Origin: Dongia rigui
Lineage (GTDB): Bacteria > Pseudomonadota > Alphaproteobacteria > Dongiales > Dongiaceae
Direction of reading: 5' to 3'
DNA length: 64,000 nucleotides
Assembly: GCF_034044635.1 (NCBI RefSeq)
Contig: NZ_JAXCLX010000001.1
Span: 1,798,001 to 1,862,000 of the forward strand
The number at the start of each line of letters is the position of its first letter. Position 1 is the first letter of the stretch. A program made the translations under genes and the position numbers. The notes beneath the pieces were generated by a model. That model did no database searches and had not been told where the DNA came from. It saw only the letters and a program-made list of their open reading frames with translations. Positions 45,440-54,489 of this stretch are shown here, piece after piece.

Positions 45440-46888
45440 TTATGGCAGGCCGAAAACGTCCTGCGGGTCAGCAAACCCACGGACCGGATGGGTGCCGAGA
45501 AATTTGAGACGCGAGCCGCAGACCGAGGCGAACTGGCGCGAGGCAAGAAGCGGCTGGTCGAGCAGCGGACAGAGGCCTTCGAGCCGCGTCGCCAGATTGA
45601 CCGCCGGGCCGATGACGGTGAAGTCGAGGCGCGCATCCTCGCCATGGGCGGCACCGATATTTCCGTAGGAGACGGAACCGGCATGGAGCCCGATCCCGAC
45701 ATGGAGCGGCGCCTGGCCCGTCGCCAGCCTGAGCTCGTTGAGGTCGCGCAGGCCTTCAAGTGCCCCTATGGCGGCATCAAGTGCCACGCGAATCTTGTTG
45801 TCGCGGTCGAGATCGTCATTCATCGGGAAGATCGCCAGCATCGCATCGCCGATGAATTTCAGGATCTCGCCGCCGCGTTCCACCACCGGCTTGGCGATGG
45901 TGTCGAAATAGTCGTTCAAGGTGGCGATCACCAGATCGCGCGGCAGCTCGTTCGACATCTGCGTGAAGTTGCGCAAGTCGCAATACCAGATGGCAGCGGC
46001 AATCGTGCGCGCGTCGCCGCGCTGGATCTGGCCCGACAGCACGGCTTGGCCCGCACCCTGGCCGAGATACACATGCATCAAGGAACGCGCGATATAGGCC
46101 CACTCCCGCGCCTCGATGATGAGGCTGAGGAGCGGGATGAGTGTGCGGAAGGCATCCATCTGCACGTCGAGAAAACCGTCCGGCGCATCGGTCGTGATCG
46201 AAACGGATGAGCGCACCCCGCCGGGCAGGCGAATGGCGAAGATGGCGTAGTCGGTGGCGCCGGCCTTCTTCATGTCCTCGAGGATGGGGAAATCGAAGCG
46301 TGCGTCCGGGCCGGTCAGGCGCCGTCGGATCTCGCGCTCATCGCCGTGATAGAGCGCCCGCAAGGGCGAGGTGAGGAATTCCTGGCTGGAGAGCACGGCA
46401 TGATCGCGGGCGACACGCTTGGCCTTTGCATCGCCGCGGCTCCAGGCATAGCCGATGGCGGCGATCTGCGGGTGCAGCGTACGCACCGAGACAAAGAAGC
46501 GCAGCAGCGGGAATCCCTTGTCGGTCAGAAGGTGGGCCAATGAGGTGACCATTTCCCCAAGATCGCCGATCAACCGCCCCTCATCGAGCAGCCACTGAAA
46601 GGCAGCCTCGACCGCGGGACAACCCAGGCACGCCTCGCCCGCCATGGCGCGCGCGACCAGCGGCACGACCATGGGTCCGGCGATGCCGGGGTCGGCATGC
46701 GGCTGGCCATCGCCCTCGCGCCGCGCGCGCGATTCCCCGCTTCTTGCCTCTGCGCGCTGCGCAAGGCTGCCCTGCGCTGAATCCAACTGCGCCGCCTGCA
46801 CGCCCGCGCGCACGGCATCGGCGCGCGGCATACCGTCGCTGAGGTCGTCGTCATTGGCAGGGAAATGCGGTCGTGGCGATGTGGCCAT
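45440..46888 (-). CDS. class III adenylate/guanylate cyclase with unknown N-terminal region
   Basis: This 482-residue protein has a C-terminal cyclase domain (about 290-470) with metal aspartates in IWYCDLRNFTQMS and GEILKFIGDAMLAIFP. The purine-binding lysine is in KFIGD and a threonine in LDFTVIGPAVNLATRLEG, the Lys/Thr pair of many bacterial adenylate cyclases, so cAMP is the likely product. Residues 75-280 form an unassigned regulatory region with EACLGCPAVEAAF and DKGFPLLRFFVSVRTLHPQI. No membrane helix is obvious. It could supply ligand for the antiporter tail at 11712-14192, but no direct link is visible. Confidence 0.88.
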   Translation of the reverse strand: MATSPRPHFPANDDDLSDGMPRADAVRAGVQAAQLDSAQGSLAQRAEARSGESRARREGDGQPHADPGIAGPMVVPLVARAMAGEACLGCPAVEAAFQWLLDEGRLIGDLGEMVTSLAHLLTDKGFPLLRFFVSVRTLHPQIAAIGYAWSRGDAKAKRVARDHAVLSSQEFLTSPLRALYHGDEREIRRRLTGPDARFDFPILEDMKKAGATDYAIFAIRLPGGVRSSVSITTDAPDGFLDVQMDAFRTLIPLLSLIIEAREWAYIARSLMHVYLGQGAGQAVLSGQIQRGDARTIAAAIWYCDLRNFTQMSNELPRDLVIATLNDYFDTIAKPVVERGGEILKFIGDAMLAIFPMNDDLDRDNKIRVALDAAIGALEGLRDLNELRLATGQAPLHVGIGLHAGSVSYGNIGAAHGEDARLDFTVIGPAVNLATRLEGLCPLLDQPLLASRQFASVCGSRLKFLGTHPVRGFADPQDVFGLP

Positions 46889-47055
46889 TATCGGTCTTGT
46901 TCGGGCTTATTGCGCTTGGCAGCGCGGTATATGGGGTAAAAAGCGCCAGCCATAAAGGTCGTCCTGGGCAATTATACCTTACTTCGCCATCTTATCACCT
47001 TTCTTCCTCGAACCCCTACGCAACATGGGGATGAAAGCTATTGCGGAAAAAAGGG

Positions 47056-47083
47056 TTGAAGGCGCGCGATCCCGCGCTACCTT
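47056..47083 (+). promoter_or_regulatory. possible sigma-70 promoter of nfuA
   Basis: TTGAAG (47056-47061) and TACCTT (47078-47083) are 16 bases apart, 48 bases before the nfuA ATG. Pattern only. Confidence 0.35.
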
Positions 47084-47130
47084 GGACAGCAGAGACGCTT
47101 CTCACCCATTCAGCTTAGCGGAGTTCCGCC

Positions 47131-47682
47131 ATGTTCATCCAGACCGAAGAGACGCCGAACCCGGCGACCCTCAAATTCCTGCCCGGCCGCACCGTCATGG
47201 GTGAGGGTACCGCCGACTTCGCCCGGGCGGAGGGTGCCGAGCGTTCGCCGCTGGCCTTGCGCCTGTTCGGTGTCGAGGGCGTCAAGCGCGTCTTCCTGGG
47301 TGGCGACTTCGTTACCGTGACAAAGGCGGATGAAAAGGATTGGGCGCTGCTGAAGCCGGCCCTTCTCGGCGTGATCATGGAGCATTTCACCACCAACCAG
47401 CCGGTCATGCTGGGCGAAGGCGAGAGCGTCCCCGCGGCAGCCGACGACGATGACGACGAGATCGTCATCCAGATCAAGGAACTGCTGGAGACCCGCGTGC
47501 GCCCGGCCGTGGCCCAGGACGGCGGCGACATCGTGTTCCATTCCTTCGAGGACGGCGTCGTCTATCTGCACATGCAGGGTTCCTGCTCGGGCTGCCCCAG
47601 CTCGACCGCGACCTTGAAGATGGGCATCGAGAACATGCTGCGCCATTACGTGCCGGAAGTGCTCGAAGTCCGGCCGGTCTGA
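47131..47682 (+). CDS. nfuA: NfuA-type Fe-S cluster carrier
   Basis: This 183-residue protein has an N-terminal NfuN domain (MFIQTEETPNPATLKFLPGR) and a C-terminal NifU-like domain (about 110-183) with cluster ligands in GSCSGCPSS (CxxC). It delivers 4Fe-4S clusters to client enzymes. An acidic linker (ADDDDDE) joins the domains. It is probably monocistronic, with a candidate promoter before it and a clear terminator after. In many alphaproteobacteria it lies near tsaB-rimI-fur; here these start 9 kb further on. Confidence 0.93.
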   Translation: MFIQTEETPNPATLKFLPGRTVMGEGTADFARAEGAERSPLALRLFGVEGVKRVFLGGDFVTVTKADEKDWALLKPALLGVIMEHFTTNQPVMLGEGESVPAAADDDDDEIVIQIKELLETRVRPAVAQDGGDIVFHSFEDGVVYLHMQGSCSGCPSSTATLKMGIENMLRHYVPEVLEVRPV

Positions 47683-47702
47683 TCCCTGCAATTGTCACCC
47701 AT

Positions 47703-47729
47703 AAAGGGCGCCCAAAGGGCGCCCTTTTT
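47703..47729 (+). terminator. intrinsic terminator of nfuA
   Basis: AAAGGGCGCCC-AAA-GGGCGCCCTTT is an 11-base-pair stem with a three-base loop, ending in TTTTT. It lies 20 bases after the nfuA stop. Confidence 0.92.
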
Positions 47730-47744
47730 GATTCTCACCACGCC

Positions 47745-47819
47745 TGTCATGCCCGCGAAAGCGGGCATCCATGGAACGAGCCGCTGGATCGATGGATCCC
47801 CGCTTTCGCGGGGATGACA
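47745..47819. repeat. family B mosaic palindromic repeat, copy 4
   Basis: TGTCATGCCCGCGAAAGCGG at the head and CCGCTTTCGCGGGGATGACA at the tail are reverse complements in part. Two sub-palindromes, GCCCGC-GAAA-GCGGGC and CCCCGC-TTTC-GCGGGG, make a cloverleaf-like fold. It starts 15 bases after the nfuA terminator. Confidence 0.88.
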
Positions 47820-47838
47820 ATAGAGATGGAGTCTTTAC

Positions 47839-48426
47839 ATGGAACGCGCTGACGATGCCGCCCTCGACCTTCTCTTCCGCGAGGCGCGCACGCATTCCAA
47901 ATGGCTTGAGAAGCCAGTGCCTGATGCCCTGCTGCGCCAAGCCTATGAGCTGGCGCGCATGGGACCGACCAGCGGCAATTGCCAGCCCTTGCGCATCCTG
48001 TTCGTGACGAGCGCGGAAGCGAAGAAGAAGTTCGAGCCCTGCCTTTCCGAAGGCAACCGCGCCAAGACCATGGCCGCACCCGCCACGGCGATCTTCGCCA
48101 TGGACATGGAATTCTATGAGTTGATGCCGCGCCTCTTCCACGATCCGACCGCGCGCTCGTGGTTCGCCGGCAAGCCCGCGGCGATCGAGGAAACCGCCTT
48201 CCGCAACAGCACGCTGCAGGCTGCCTATTTCATGCTGGCCTGTCGGTCATTGGGCCTCGATTGCGGACCGATGTCCGGCTTCGACAAGCAGAAGACGGAT
48301 GCGGTCTTCTTCAGCGGCACCACCTGGCGCTCGAACTTCATCTGCAATATCGGCTATGGCGACAAATCCGCTCTGCATCCCCGCAACCCGCGCCTCGATT
48401 TTGCGGAGAGCTGCAAGATCGCCTAA
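47839..48426 (+). CDS. nitroreductase-family protein (RutE-like)
   Basis: This 195-residue flavoprotein resembles RutE/malonic semialdehyde reductase: [42 protein letters not shown] and [26 protein letters not shown]-binding residues fall in HSKW and GPTSGNCQP. RutE acts in pyrimidine ring breakdown, but no other rut genes are here, so the substrate may differ. It lies between a family B repeat and a convergent flavoprotein gene. Confidence 0.85.
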   Translation: MERADDAALDLLFREARTHSKWLEKPVPDALLRQAYELARMGPTSGNCQPLRILFVTSAEAKKKFEPCLSEGNRAKTMAAPATAIFAMDMEFYELMPRLFHDPTARSWFAGKPAAIEETAFRNSTLQAAYFMLACRSLGLDCGPMSGFDKQKTDAVFFSGTTWRSNFICNIGYGDKSALHPRNPRLDFAESCKIA

Positions 48427-48439
48427 GGATCGATCGACC

Positions 48440-50878
48440 CTACATCCGCCCCCGTGATCCTTGTGAGTCATAGGGGGACTCGCTCAGCACGCGCGCCTTG
48501 CAGCGCTCACCCAGGATCGGCACTTCAAGCGCGGTCCCAGGCTTCCCCAGCGCTACCGGCAACAGCGCGAACGCGATGTCGTGGTTGAAGGTATAGGAGT
48601 AGCTGCCGGATGTAATGCGCCCGACCAGGTCGCCCTGGTGATAGACGCCTTCATGGGCGAAGGCGCTGGCATCCGTCACATCGATGGCGATGGGGAAGAG
48701 GCGCCGGGCGACACCTTGTCTCTTCTGCGCCAGCAAGGCATCGCGACCGATGAAATCGCCCTTGTCGAGGCTGATGAAGCGGTCGAGGCCGCTCTCCCAG
48801 GCAGAGAGTTCCGGATTCATGTCGCGATACATGGCGCGATAGGATTTCTCCAGGCGCAAGGGTTCCAGCGCCTGCAGACCGATAAGCCGCAGCCCGTGTT
48901 TCTTCCCCTCCTCCAGGATCAGCGTCAGCAGATGCCGCTGATAGACCATGGGGTGATAAAGCTCCCAGCCGAGCTCGCCTTCGTAATTGACACGCAAGAT
49001 GCGCACGTCGCTGGCCAATCCCACCGTGCCGGTTTGAATGCCGAACCACGGGAAGGCTTCGTTGGAAAGATCGATTTCGGTCAAGGGCTGCAGCACGTCG
49101 CGCGCCTTCGGGCCAACCACGGTAAAGCAACCGCGCTCGTCGCTGACATTGCGCAGCGTGACGCTGCCGTCATCGGGGAGGAGGCGCGAGAGGTCATCGA
49201 GATTCCAGCGTTCGGCGCGCGGCGTTGAGATCAAATAGAAGTCGTTCTCGGCCGGGCGCGCCACGACATATTCCGCCTGCACGCCGCCCTTGAGCGTCAG
49301 ATGATGACAGAGCTTCACCTTGCCGATCTTGGGCAGGCTGTTCGCCAAGACGCGATCGAGCCAGGAAGCCGCCTTTGGTCCACTGAGTTCGAACTTCGTC
49401 ATGCAGGACATTTCGACGAGGCCGACGCCATTGCGCACGGCCGTCGCTTCCGCACCGATATATTTACCCCTGTCGGCCCAGCGCCAGCTCCACCGATCCT
49501 TCGCCTCGACACCCTCGGGCGCAAACCAGTTGGGGACCTCCCAGCCGTTGAGGACGCCCCAGACGGCGCCCATCTCCGTCAACAGGTCATATGACGGTGC
49601 CGTCTTCTGCGGCCTTGCTGCCGGCATGTCCTGCCCCGGGAAATGCAGCTCGGCATGGGTGCCCCAGGCCTCGCGCACCTTTTCCCGCGTCCAGTTCTTG
49701 TTGGCATAGGTACCGAAGCGCCGCGGGTCGAGTTCGGAGGTATCCAGGCTGTTGCCACCCTCGACGATGCGCTCGGACAGATAATAGCCGATGGCACCAC
49801 CCCAGAGGATGCCGCCAGGCACGCCTTCCGCCAGCCAGACATTCTTCAAGCCCCAGGCCGGCCCCATGAGGGGCAATTCATCGGCCGTCATCTGGAACGG
49901 CCCGCGCACATTGGCCTTGATGCCGACGCGGCCCAATTGCGGGACGAGCTTGATCGCCTGTTCCCAATTCCACGCGACGGATTCGAAATCCTCTTCCAGC
50001 AAGTCGGCGCCGAACCAGGCGGGTACCCCGTCCTCGGCAAAGAGCTTCAGCTTCTCGGTCCGCTCATAGGGGCCGAACATCAGCCCGTCGCCTTCTTCGC
50101 GTAGGTAGCCTTCGAAGCCTTCGTCACGGAGGATCGGCATTTCCGGACGGCCGGCACGCTTGCGCTCCACCACTTCCGGCACGGCATCGGTGATCCAGTA
50201 TTGATGGATGATGGGAATGGCCGGGATCTCGAGGCCCAGCATGGCGCCGGTCTGGCGCGCGTAATTGCCGGTCGCCGAAATGACATGCTCGCAGATGATG
50301 TCGCCCTTGTTGGTCTTCACCTTCCATTCGCCGGAAGGGAGCTGCTCAAACCCCTTCACCTCGGTATTGAGCTCGACCTTGGCGCCGAGATCGCGGGCGC
50401 CCTTGGCCATCGCCTGGGTGACGTCTGCGGGGGCGATATGGCCGTCATCGGGATGGTAGAGGGCGGCCAGCATGTGGTCGTTCTGGAGCAGCGGCCAGAG
50501 TTTCCGCGCCTCGTCCGGCGTCAGCAATTCAGCCCGCATGCCCTGGACGGCGGCCACGGACATGTAGCTCTTGTATTCATCGAGGCGCTCGCGCGTGTTG
50601 GCGATGCGCAGCTGTCCACATTTATGCCAGCCGACATTCTGTCCGGTTTCGGCCTGTAGCCCTTCATAGATCTCGATGCTCTTGGCGATCATGCGGCCGA
50701 CATTGATGCTGCGGGCGTAAGACGGGATGAGGCCCGCCGCATGCCAGGTCGACCCGGCGGTCAGCTGCGTGCGCTCCAGCAGGACGATGTCGCGCCAGCC
50801 GCGCTTGGCCAGGCCATAAAGAATGCCGGCACCGACGCAACCGCCGCCGATAACCACCGCCCGGGCGTGACTCTGCAT
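48440..50878 (-). CDS. sarcosine/dimethylglycine dehydrogenase-like FAD protein with GcvT domain
   Basis: This 812-residue two-part enzyme has an N-terminal FAD domain (AVVIGGGCVGAGILYGLAKRG) with the histidine of GSTWHAAGLIPSY, the site of covalent FAD attachment in the dimethylglycine/sarcosine dehydrogenase family. The C-terminal half (about 430-810) is a folate-binding GcvT-like module (VGLVEMSCMTKFELSGPKAA, LEPLRLEKSYRAMYRDMN). It would demethylate an N-methyl amine and pass the methylene to tetrahydrofolate. The start is ATG 50878, after GGGGGGAAAAG. A LysR gene is divergent 97 bases away. The exact substrate is uncertain. Confidence 0.88.
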   Translation of the reverse strand: MQSHARAVVIGGGCVGAGILYGLAKRGWRDIVLLERTQLTAGSTWHAAGLIPSYARSINVGRMIAKSIEIYEGLQAETGQNVGWHKCGQLRIANTRERLDEYKSYMSVAAVQGMRAELLTPDEARKLWPLLQNDHMLAALYHPDDGHIAPADVTQAMAKGARDLGAKVELNTEVKGFEQLPSGEWKVKTNKGDIICEHVISATGNYARQTGAMLGLEIPAIPIIHQYWITDAVPEVVERKRAGRPEMPILRDEGFEGYLREEGDGLMFGPYERTEKLKLFAEDGVPAWFGADLLEEDFESVAWNWEQAIKLVPQLGRVGIKANVRGPFQMTADELPLMGPAWGLKNVWLAEGVPGGILWGGAIGYYLSERIVEGGNSLDTSELDPRRFGTYANKNWTREKVREAWGTHAELHFPGQDMPAARPQKTAPSYDLLTEMGAVWGVLNGWEVPNWFAPEGVEAKDRWSWRWADRGKYIGAEATAVRNGVGLVEMSCMTKFELSGPKAASWLDRVLANSLPKIGKVKLCHHLTLKGGVQAEYVVARPAENDFYLISTPRAERWNLDDLSRLLPDDGSVTLRNVSDERGCFTVVGPKARDVLQPLTEIDLSNEAFPWFGIQTGTVGLASDVRILRVNYEGELGWELYHPMVYQRHLLTLILEEGKKHGLRLIGLQALEPLRLEKSYRAMYRDMNPELSAWESGLDRFISLDKGDFIGRDALLAQKRQGVARRLFPIAIDVTDASAFAHEGVYHQGDLVGRITSGSYSYTFNHDIAFALLPVALGKPGTALEVPILGERCKARVLSESPYDSQGSRGRM

Positions 50879-50898
50879 AACTTTTCCCCCCAAGAATG

Positions 50899-50971
50899 CT
50901 TTGGTTGTCAGATTACAAAGAGCCGGTATTTAGGCAGAAGATTGACAAAGCTGCCGCTTTTCATAATCTGA
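50899..50971. promoter_or_regulatory. operator region between the flavoprotein gene and lysR
   Basis: TCAGATTA (50908-50915) and TAATCTGA (50964-50971) form an inverted pair 48 bases apart. CTTTG-N12-CAAAG (50899-50920) overlaps the left half, and GACAAAG recurs at 50944. Two spaced half-sites between divergent genes fit LysR control of both. Confidence 0.5.
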
Positions 50972-50975
50972 AGTT

Positions 50976-51908
50976 ATGCATCGCCTGCGCGCCTTCGTCC
51001 CGTCCGCCAATTACCTCTTCGTCTTCGAGGCGGCGGCGCGGCGCCAAAGCTTCACGGCGGCGGCCGAGGAACTCAATATCAGCCAACCTGCGGTCAGCAA
51101 GACGATCCGGCTTCTGGAGGAAGCGACGGGCCTGAAGCTTTTCCACCGCGACCATCGCCGCCTCGACCTCACGGCCGAGGGGCGGCGGCTCTATCAGGAA
51201 ACGCAGCAAAGCTTCGACCAGCTGCACATGGTCATCTCGACCCTCCGGCGCAAACACTCGCGCGATACCGTGCGCCTCTCCTTCTCCGCCTCCTTCGTGC
51301 AGTTCTTTCTGCTGCCGCGCCTCAAGGACTTCAAGGCAACGCATCCTGACGTCGCACTGCATGTGGAGGAAAGCGGCCGCGATGTCGCCGATCTCGAGCA
51401 GGAGGATATCGACCTCTCGGCGCGGCTCGGGCACGGCAAGTGGCCCGGCCTCAATGCCTGGCATTTCGTGACGGAAGAGATCTTCGCCGTCTGCTCCCCC
51501 GCTTATCTCAAGGAGCATGGCGCCATCCGCCGCGCGGGCGATCTTACCGACTGCACATTGCTGCATTTCGAAGAGCGCTACCGCACGCGGATCGGCTGGC
51601 GCGAATGGCTGCGCCTGCAGGGTGTCTCGGCCGACCGGTTGCGTCAGGATCTCGTCTTCTCGGACGCCCTCGCCTCGATCGAGGCGGCCGTCCAGGGCCA
51701 GGGTGTCGCCTTGGGCTGGAAGCATCTCGTGCGCGACCATGTGGCCGCCGGTCGCCTCATCTGCCCCCTCGATGTCAGCCACAAGACCGGCCAGAGCATC
51801 TATCTGGTCATGCCCGCCAGCCGTCCACCCAAGCCCGGCGCCGAACTCCTGCGCGACTGGCTATTGGCTCAGGAACCGGACACAGCGCTTGCATTCTTCC
51901 ATGCATGA
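50976..51908 (+). CDS. LysR-family regulator divergent from the flavoprotein gene
   Basis: This 310-residue regulator has the HTH ANYLFVFEAAARRQSFTAAAEELNISQPAVSKTIRLLEEATG and a co-inducer domain in the C-terminal two thirds (LSFSASFVQFFLLPRLKDF). It resembles GcvA-type regulators. Its position and shared operator-like repeats suggest it controls the sarcosine dehydrogenase-like gene in response to a methylated amine; this is inference. A lipoprotein gene follows after 16 bases. Confidence 0.9.
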   Translation: MHRLRAFVPSANYLFVFEAAARRQSFTAAAEELNISQPAVSKTIRLLEEATGLKLFHRDHRRLDLTAEGRRLYQETQQSFDQLHMVISTLRRKHSRDTVRLSFSASFVQFFLLPRLKDFKATHPDVALHVEESGRDVADLEQEDIDLSARLGHGKWPGLNAWHFVTEEIFAVCSPAYLKEHGAIRRAGDLTDCTLLHFEERYRTRIGWREWLRLQGVSADRLRQDLVFSDALASIEAAVQGQGVALGWKHLVRDHVAAGRLICPLDVSHKTGQSIYLVMPASRPPKPGAELLRDWLLAQEPDTALAFFHA

Positions 51909-51924
51909 AAGGCGATTTCAGACC

Positions 51925-52623
51925 ATGAAGCTGATGCAGCTTGTCATTATCGGCTCACTCCTCGCACTGGCGGGGACTGCCTGCACGAGCACGCCGTCGC
52001 CGCCGCTGACCATAGGTGTTTTCAACAATCTCAAGGATGAACACGCCTACTGGGTGAAGGCATTCGAAGTGACCAATGAAGGGAATCCGAAGCGGGGCGC
52101 TGGATTTCCGCCAGCATTCAAATCCTGCTTTGCAGATGAGATGATCAAGACTTCAACGCCCGAGCTGCACGCTGCCGTGGCCGCCTTCATTCGCGCCAAT
52201 CACACGCAGAACTTTAACGCCATTGCAGCAGCCTTGGGCCATCCACATTCCTCCATCTGGACATCCGCCCCCGTCGAAGCGGCCCTCCACCAATGCGAGC
52301 CGATCTATTTTGACGCCCTCTACGACCAATTCAGAGACGTCGGCACCTATCGCGATTTCAGCATGACCTTGCTGAAAGTGGTGGCGGAGCGTGATGGCAT
52401 CGAGATAGCCGAATATCCGCAGGAGGTCGTGGAGTGCTCGATCGACGAGTACTGGCGGACATTGCCGGCTGAACTGCGCGCGCCAGTCGACATCTTTCTC
52501 AGGGACCGGTCACGGGAAAGTTGGCGAGCGGTCTACGAGAAGTTTGATTCCTATGGCAATCGGGACAAGTCCCGCACGACCCGCCTTATCGGTCATTGCA
52601 AGGCCAAGCAGTCCGCTCCTTAG
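51925..52623 (+). CDS. predicted lipoprotein of unknown function
   Basis: This 232-residue protein has a lipoprotein signal (MKLMQLVIIGSLLALAGTAC; lipobox GTAC near residue 20). The mature part is soluble, with three cysteines (KSCFADE, HQCEPIY, VECSIDE) and a fourth near the end. An in-frame ATG at 51901 would disturb the signal peptide. Base composition and codon use look a little less GC-biased than the neighbours, and the following gap is AT-rich, so recent acquisition is possible. I do not recognise the family. Confidence 0.7.
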   Translation: MKLMQLVIIGSLLALAGTACTSTPSPPLTIGVFNNLKDEHAYWVKAFEVTNEGNPKRGAGFPPAFKSCFADEMIKTSTPELHAAVAAFIRANHTQNFNAIAAALGHPHSSIWTSAPVEAALHQCEPIYFDALYDQFRDVGTYRDFSMTLLKVVAERDGIEIAEYPQEVVECSIDEYWRTLPAELRAPVDIFLRDRSRESWRAVYEKFDSYGNRDKSRTTRLIGHCKAKQSAP

Positions 52624-52683
52624 TGAGGTATTTTCATAATATCAAATAGTTAGGCGAAAGCTATCTAGGTGCTTGAATATATA

Positions 52684-52721
52684 ATAAGCTAGCTTATATT
52701 ATACCTCGACTAGTAACGAGG
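52684..52721 (+). promoter_or_regulatory. palindromic operator region of marR
   Basis: ATAAGCTAGCTTAT (52684-52697) is a perfect 14-base palindrome in an AT-rich gap. CCTCG-N8-CGAGG (52704-52721) follows, and its right arm is the ribosome-binding site of marR. Both are well placed for autorepression by the MarR protein. Confidence 0.65.
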
Positions 52722-52727
52722 TGCCCT

Positions 52728-53216
52728 TTGAACAAGCCATTCGACGCTAAAGAGCCGAGCCTCGGCTTCCTGCTTTATGACGCGGCGCGGCTGATGCGGC
52801 GGGATTTCGACCGGCGCGCGAAATCGCTGGGCCTCACGCGGGCGCAATGGTCGGTGCTGGCGCATCTCAGGCGCAACGAAGGTTCCAACCAAGCTTCGAT
52901 CGCCGATCATCTCGATGTCGAGCCGATCACCCTGGTGCGTCTCCTCGACCGGCTGGAGGAAGCGGGCTGGATCGAGCGGCGCATGGACCCCAAGGATCGC
53001 CGCGCGCGGCTCATCTACCTCACCGAGAAGACGCACCCGATCCTCGCCAGAATGCAGGAGCTGGGTGCCGAGACCCGCGACGTGATGATGGCCGGCATCC
53101 CCGAAGCAGCACAGGCCACGATGTATGAACACCTGCTGCGCATGCGCGCAAATCTGACCAGTTCGACCAAACCCGCCGAGGCGGAAGAGGTCTACCCGGA
53201 AGCTGAAAATGCCTGA
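52728..53216 (+). CDS. MarR-family regulator of the emrAB operon
   Basis: This 162-residue winged-helix repressor has FLLYDAARLMRRDFDRRAKSLGLTRAQWSVLAHLRRNEGSNQ and the recognition segment IADHLDVEPITLVRLLDRLEEAGWIERR, followed by the wing DPKDRRARLIYLT. The start is TTG 52728, with GAGG six bases before it. It overlaps emrA by eight bases, so it is the first gene of a marR-emrA-emrB drug-efflux operon, probably derepressed by a small phenolic or hydrophobic compound. Confidence 0.92.
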   Translation: MNKPFDAKEPSLGFLLYDAARLMRRDFDRRAKSLGLTRAQWSVLAHLRRNEGSNQASIADHLDVEPITLVRLLDRLEEAGWIERRMDPKDRRARLIYLTEKTHPILARMQELGAETRDVMMAGIPEAAQATMYEHLLRMRANLTSSTKPAEAEEVYPEAENA

Positions 53217-54336
53217 TGGAAATCAAATGTCCGAAGCCAACGACCGCAATGTGATGGCGCCGAAGCCCGCCCTGTGGCGGCGCTATCGCCGCACCCTGCT
53301 GCTGGGCGTCGTCCCGGCGCTGGTGGTGGTGGGGGCCGGCTACGTCTATGTGACCGGCGGGCGCTTCGTCGATACCGACAATGCCTATGTGAAGGCGCAT
53401 AAGGTTCAGGTCAGCACCGACATCTCCGGTCGCGTCATGGAAGTGCTGGTGCATGAGAACGACGTGGTGAAGGCCGGCACGCCCTTGCTGCGCCTAGATA
53501 CCGAGCCGCTCAACATTGCCTTGGCACAGGCCGAGGCCGATCGCGAGACCGTCCGCAACGATCTTACCGCCCTCAAGGCCAGCTATCGCCAGCGCGAGGA
53601 GGATCTGCAGGCCGCCAGTTCGACCCTTGGCATGGCGCAGCGCGAATATCAGCGGCGGCAGAAGCTGGTCGCCGGCAAGGTCATTTCGGAATCGGAGTTC
53701 GACGCCGCACGCAACGAGCGCGACGTGGCGCAGCGCCAGGTCTCCGGCATTCGCGAAGACATGCAGCGCATCCTGGCCGAGCTGGGTGGCAATCCGGAGG
53801 TGAAGGCCGAAGACCATCCCAGATACCGCGCCGCCCAGGCCAGAGTCGACTCAGCCTTGCGTGACTTGCGCCTCTCTGAAGTCCTGGCGCCCGATACCGG
53901 CATCATCTCGCAGATCGACAATTTGCGCCCCGGTGATTACGCAACCGCCGGCCGGCCGGTGTTCAGCCTGATCTCGGAAGAGGGGCTGTGGGTGGAGGCG
54001 AATTTCAAGGAGACCGACCTTACCTATGTCCGCCCCGGGCAAAAGGCCGAGATCAGCGTCGACACCTATCCGGATACCGAATTCACGGCGATCGTCGACA
54101 GCATCGGTGCCGCCACGGGCGCCGAGTTCAGCGCCCTGCCGCCGCAGAACGCCACCGGCAATTGGGTGAAGGTCGTGCAGCGCATTCCGGTGCGCCTCCA
54201 TATCGAACCCACCGACAACGGCACTGACACGCCACTGCGCGCCGGCATGAGCGTCGTCGTCGATATCGACACCGAGCATCACCGCGTCCTGCCAGGCTTC
54301 GTCAAATCCGCCGCCGCCTGGGTGGGTGTGGAGTAG
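53209..54336 (+). CDS. emrA: EmrA-type membrane fusion protein
   Basis: This 375-residue adaptor has one N-terminal membrane helix (LLLGVVPALVVVGAGYVYVTG) and the lipoyl halves around DTDNAYVKAHKVQVSTDISGRVMEVLVHENDVVKAG and LAPDTGIISQIDNLRPGDY. Between them is a coiled coil (about 105-195). It links the MFS pump EmrB to an outer-membrane channel such as TolC, which is not in the window. It overlaps marR by eight bases. Confidence 0.93.
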   Translation: MPDGNQMSEANDRNVMAPKPALWRRYRRTLLLGVVPALVVVGAGYVYVTGGRFVDTDNAYVKAHKVQVSTDISGRVMEVLVHENDVVKAGTPLLRLDTEPLNIALAQAEADRETVRNDLTALKASYRQREEDLQAASSTLGMAQREYQRRQKLVAGKVISESEFDAARNERDVAQRQVSGIREDMQRILAELGGNPEVKAEDHPRYRAAQARVDSALRDLRLSEVLAPDTGIISQIDNLRPGDYATAGRPVFSLISEEGLWVEANFKETDLTYVRPGQKAEISVDTYPDTEFTAIVDSIGAATGAEFSALPPQNATGNWVKVVQRIPVRLHIEPTDNGTDTPLRAGMSVVVDIDTEHHRVLPGFVKSAAAWVGVE

Positions 54337-54363
54337 TTCAACGCTTTAAGGGCGTGCGTCTAG

Positions 54364-54472
54364 CCCCTCACCCCCACCCTCTCCCCGCTATCGCGGGGCG
54401 AGGGAGTTTCTAGCGAGCCTCGCTCCAAAGCCCCTCGCCCCGCTTGCGGGGAGAGGGGTTGGGGTGAGGGGA
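54364..54472. repeat. family A palindromic repeat, copy 3, inside the emr operon
   Basis: CCCCTCACCCCCACCCTCTC (54364 onward) faces GAGAGGGGTTGGGGTGAGGG, which ends near 54470. Inner units are CCCGC-TATC-GCGGGG and GCCCCTCGCCCCGC. It fills most of the gap between emrA and emrB, so it is transcribed if the three genes form one message. Confidence 0.9.
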
Positions 54473-54489
54473 GATCTGAGTTCACGCAG

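Noticed and set aside
51925-52721. Lipoprotein plus AT-rich gap considered as a small genomic island
   Set aside because: The composition shift is mild and limited to about 100 bases of spacer; there are no attachment-site repeats or mobility genes.
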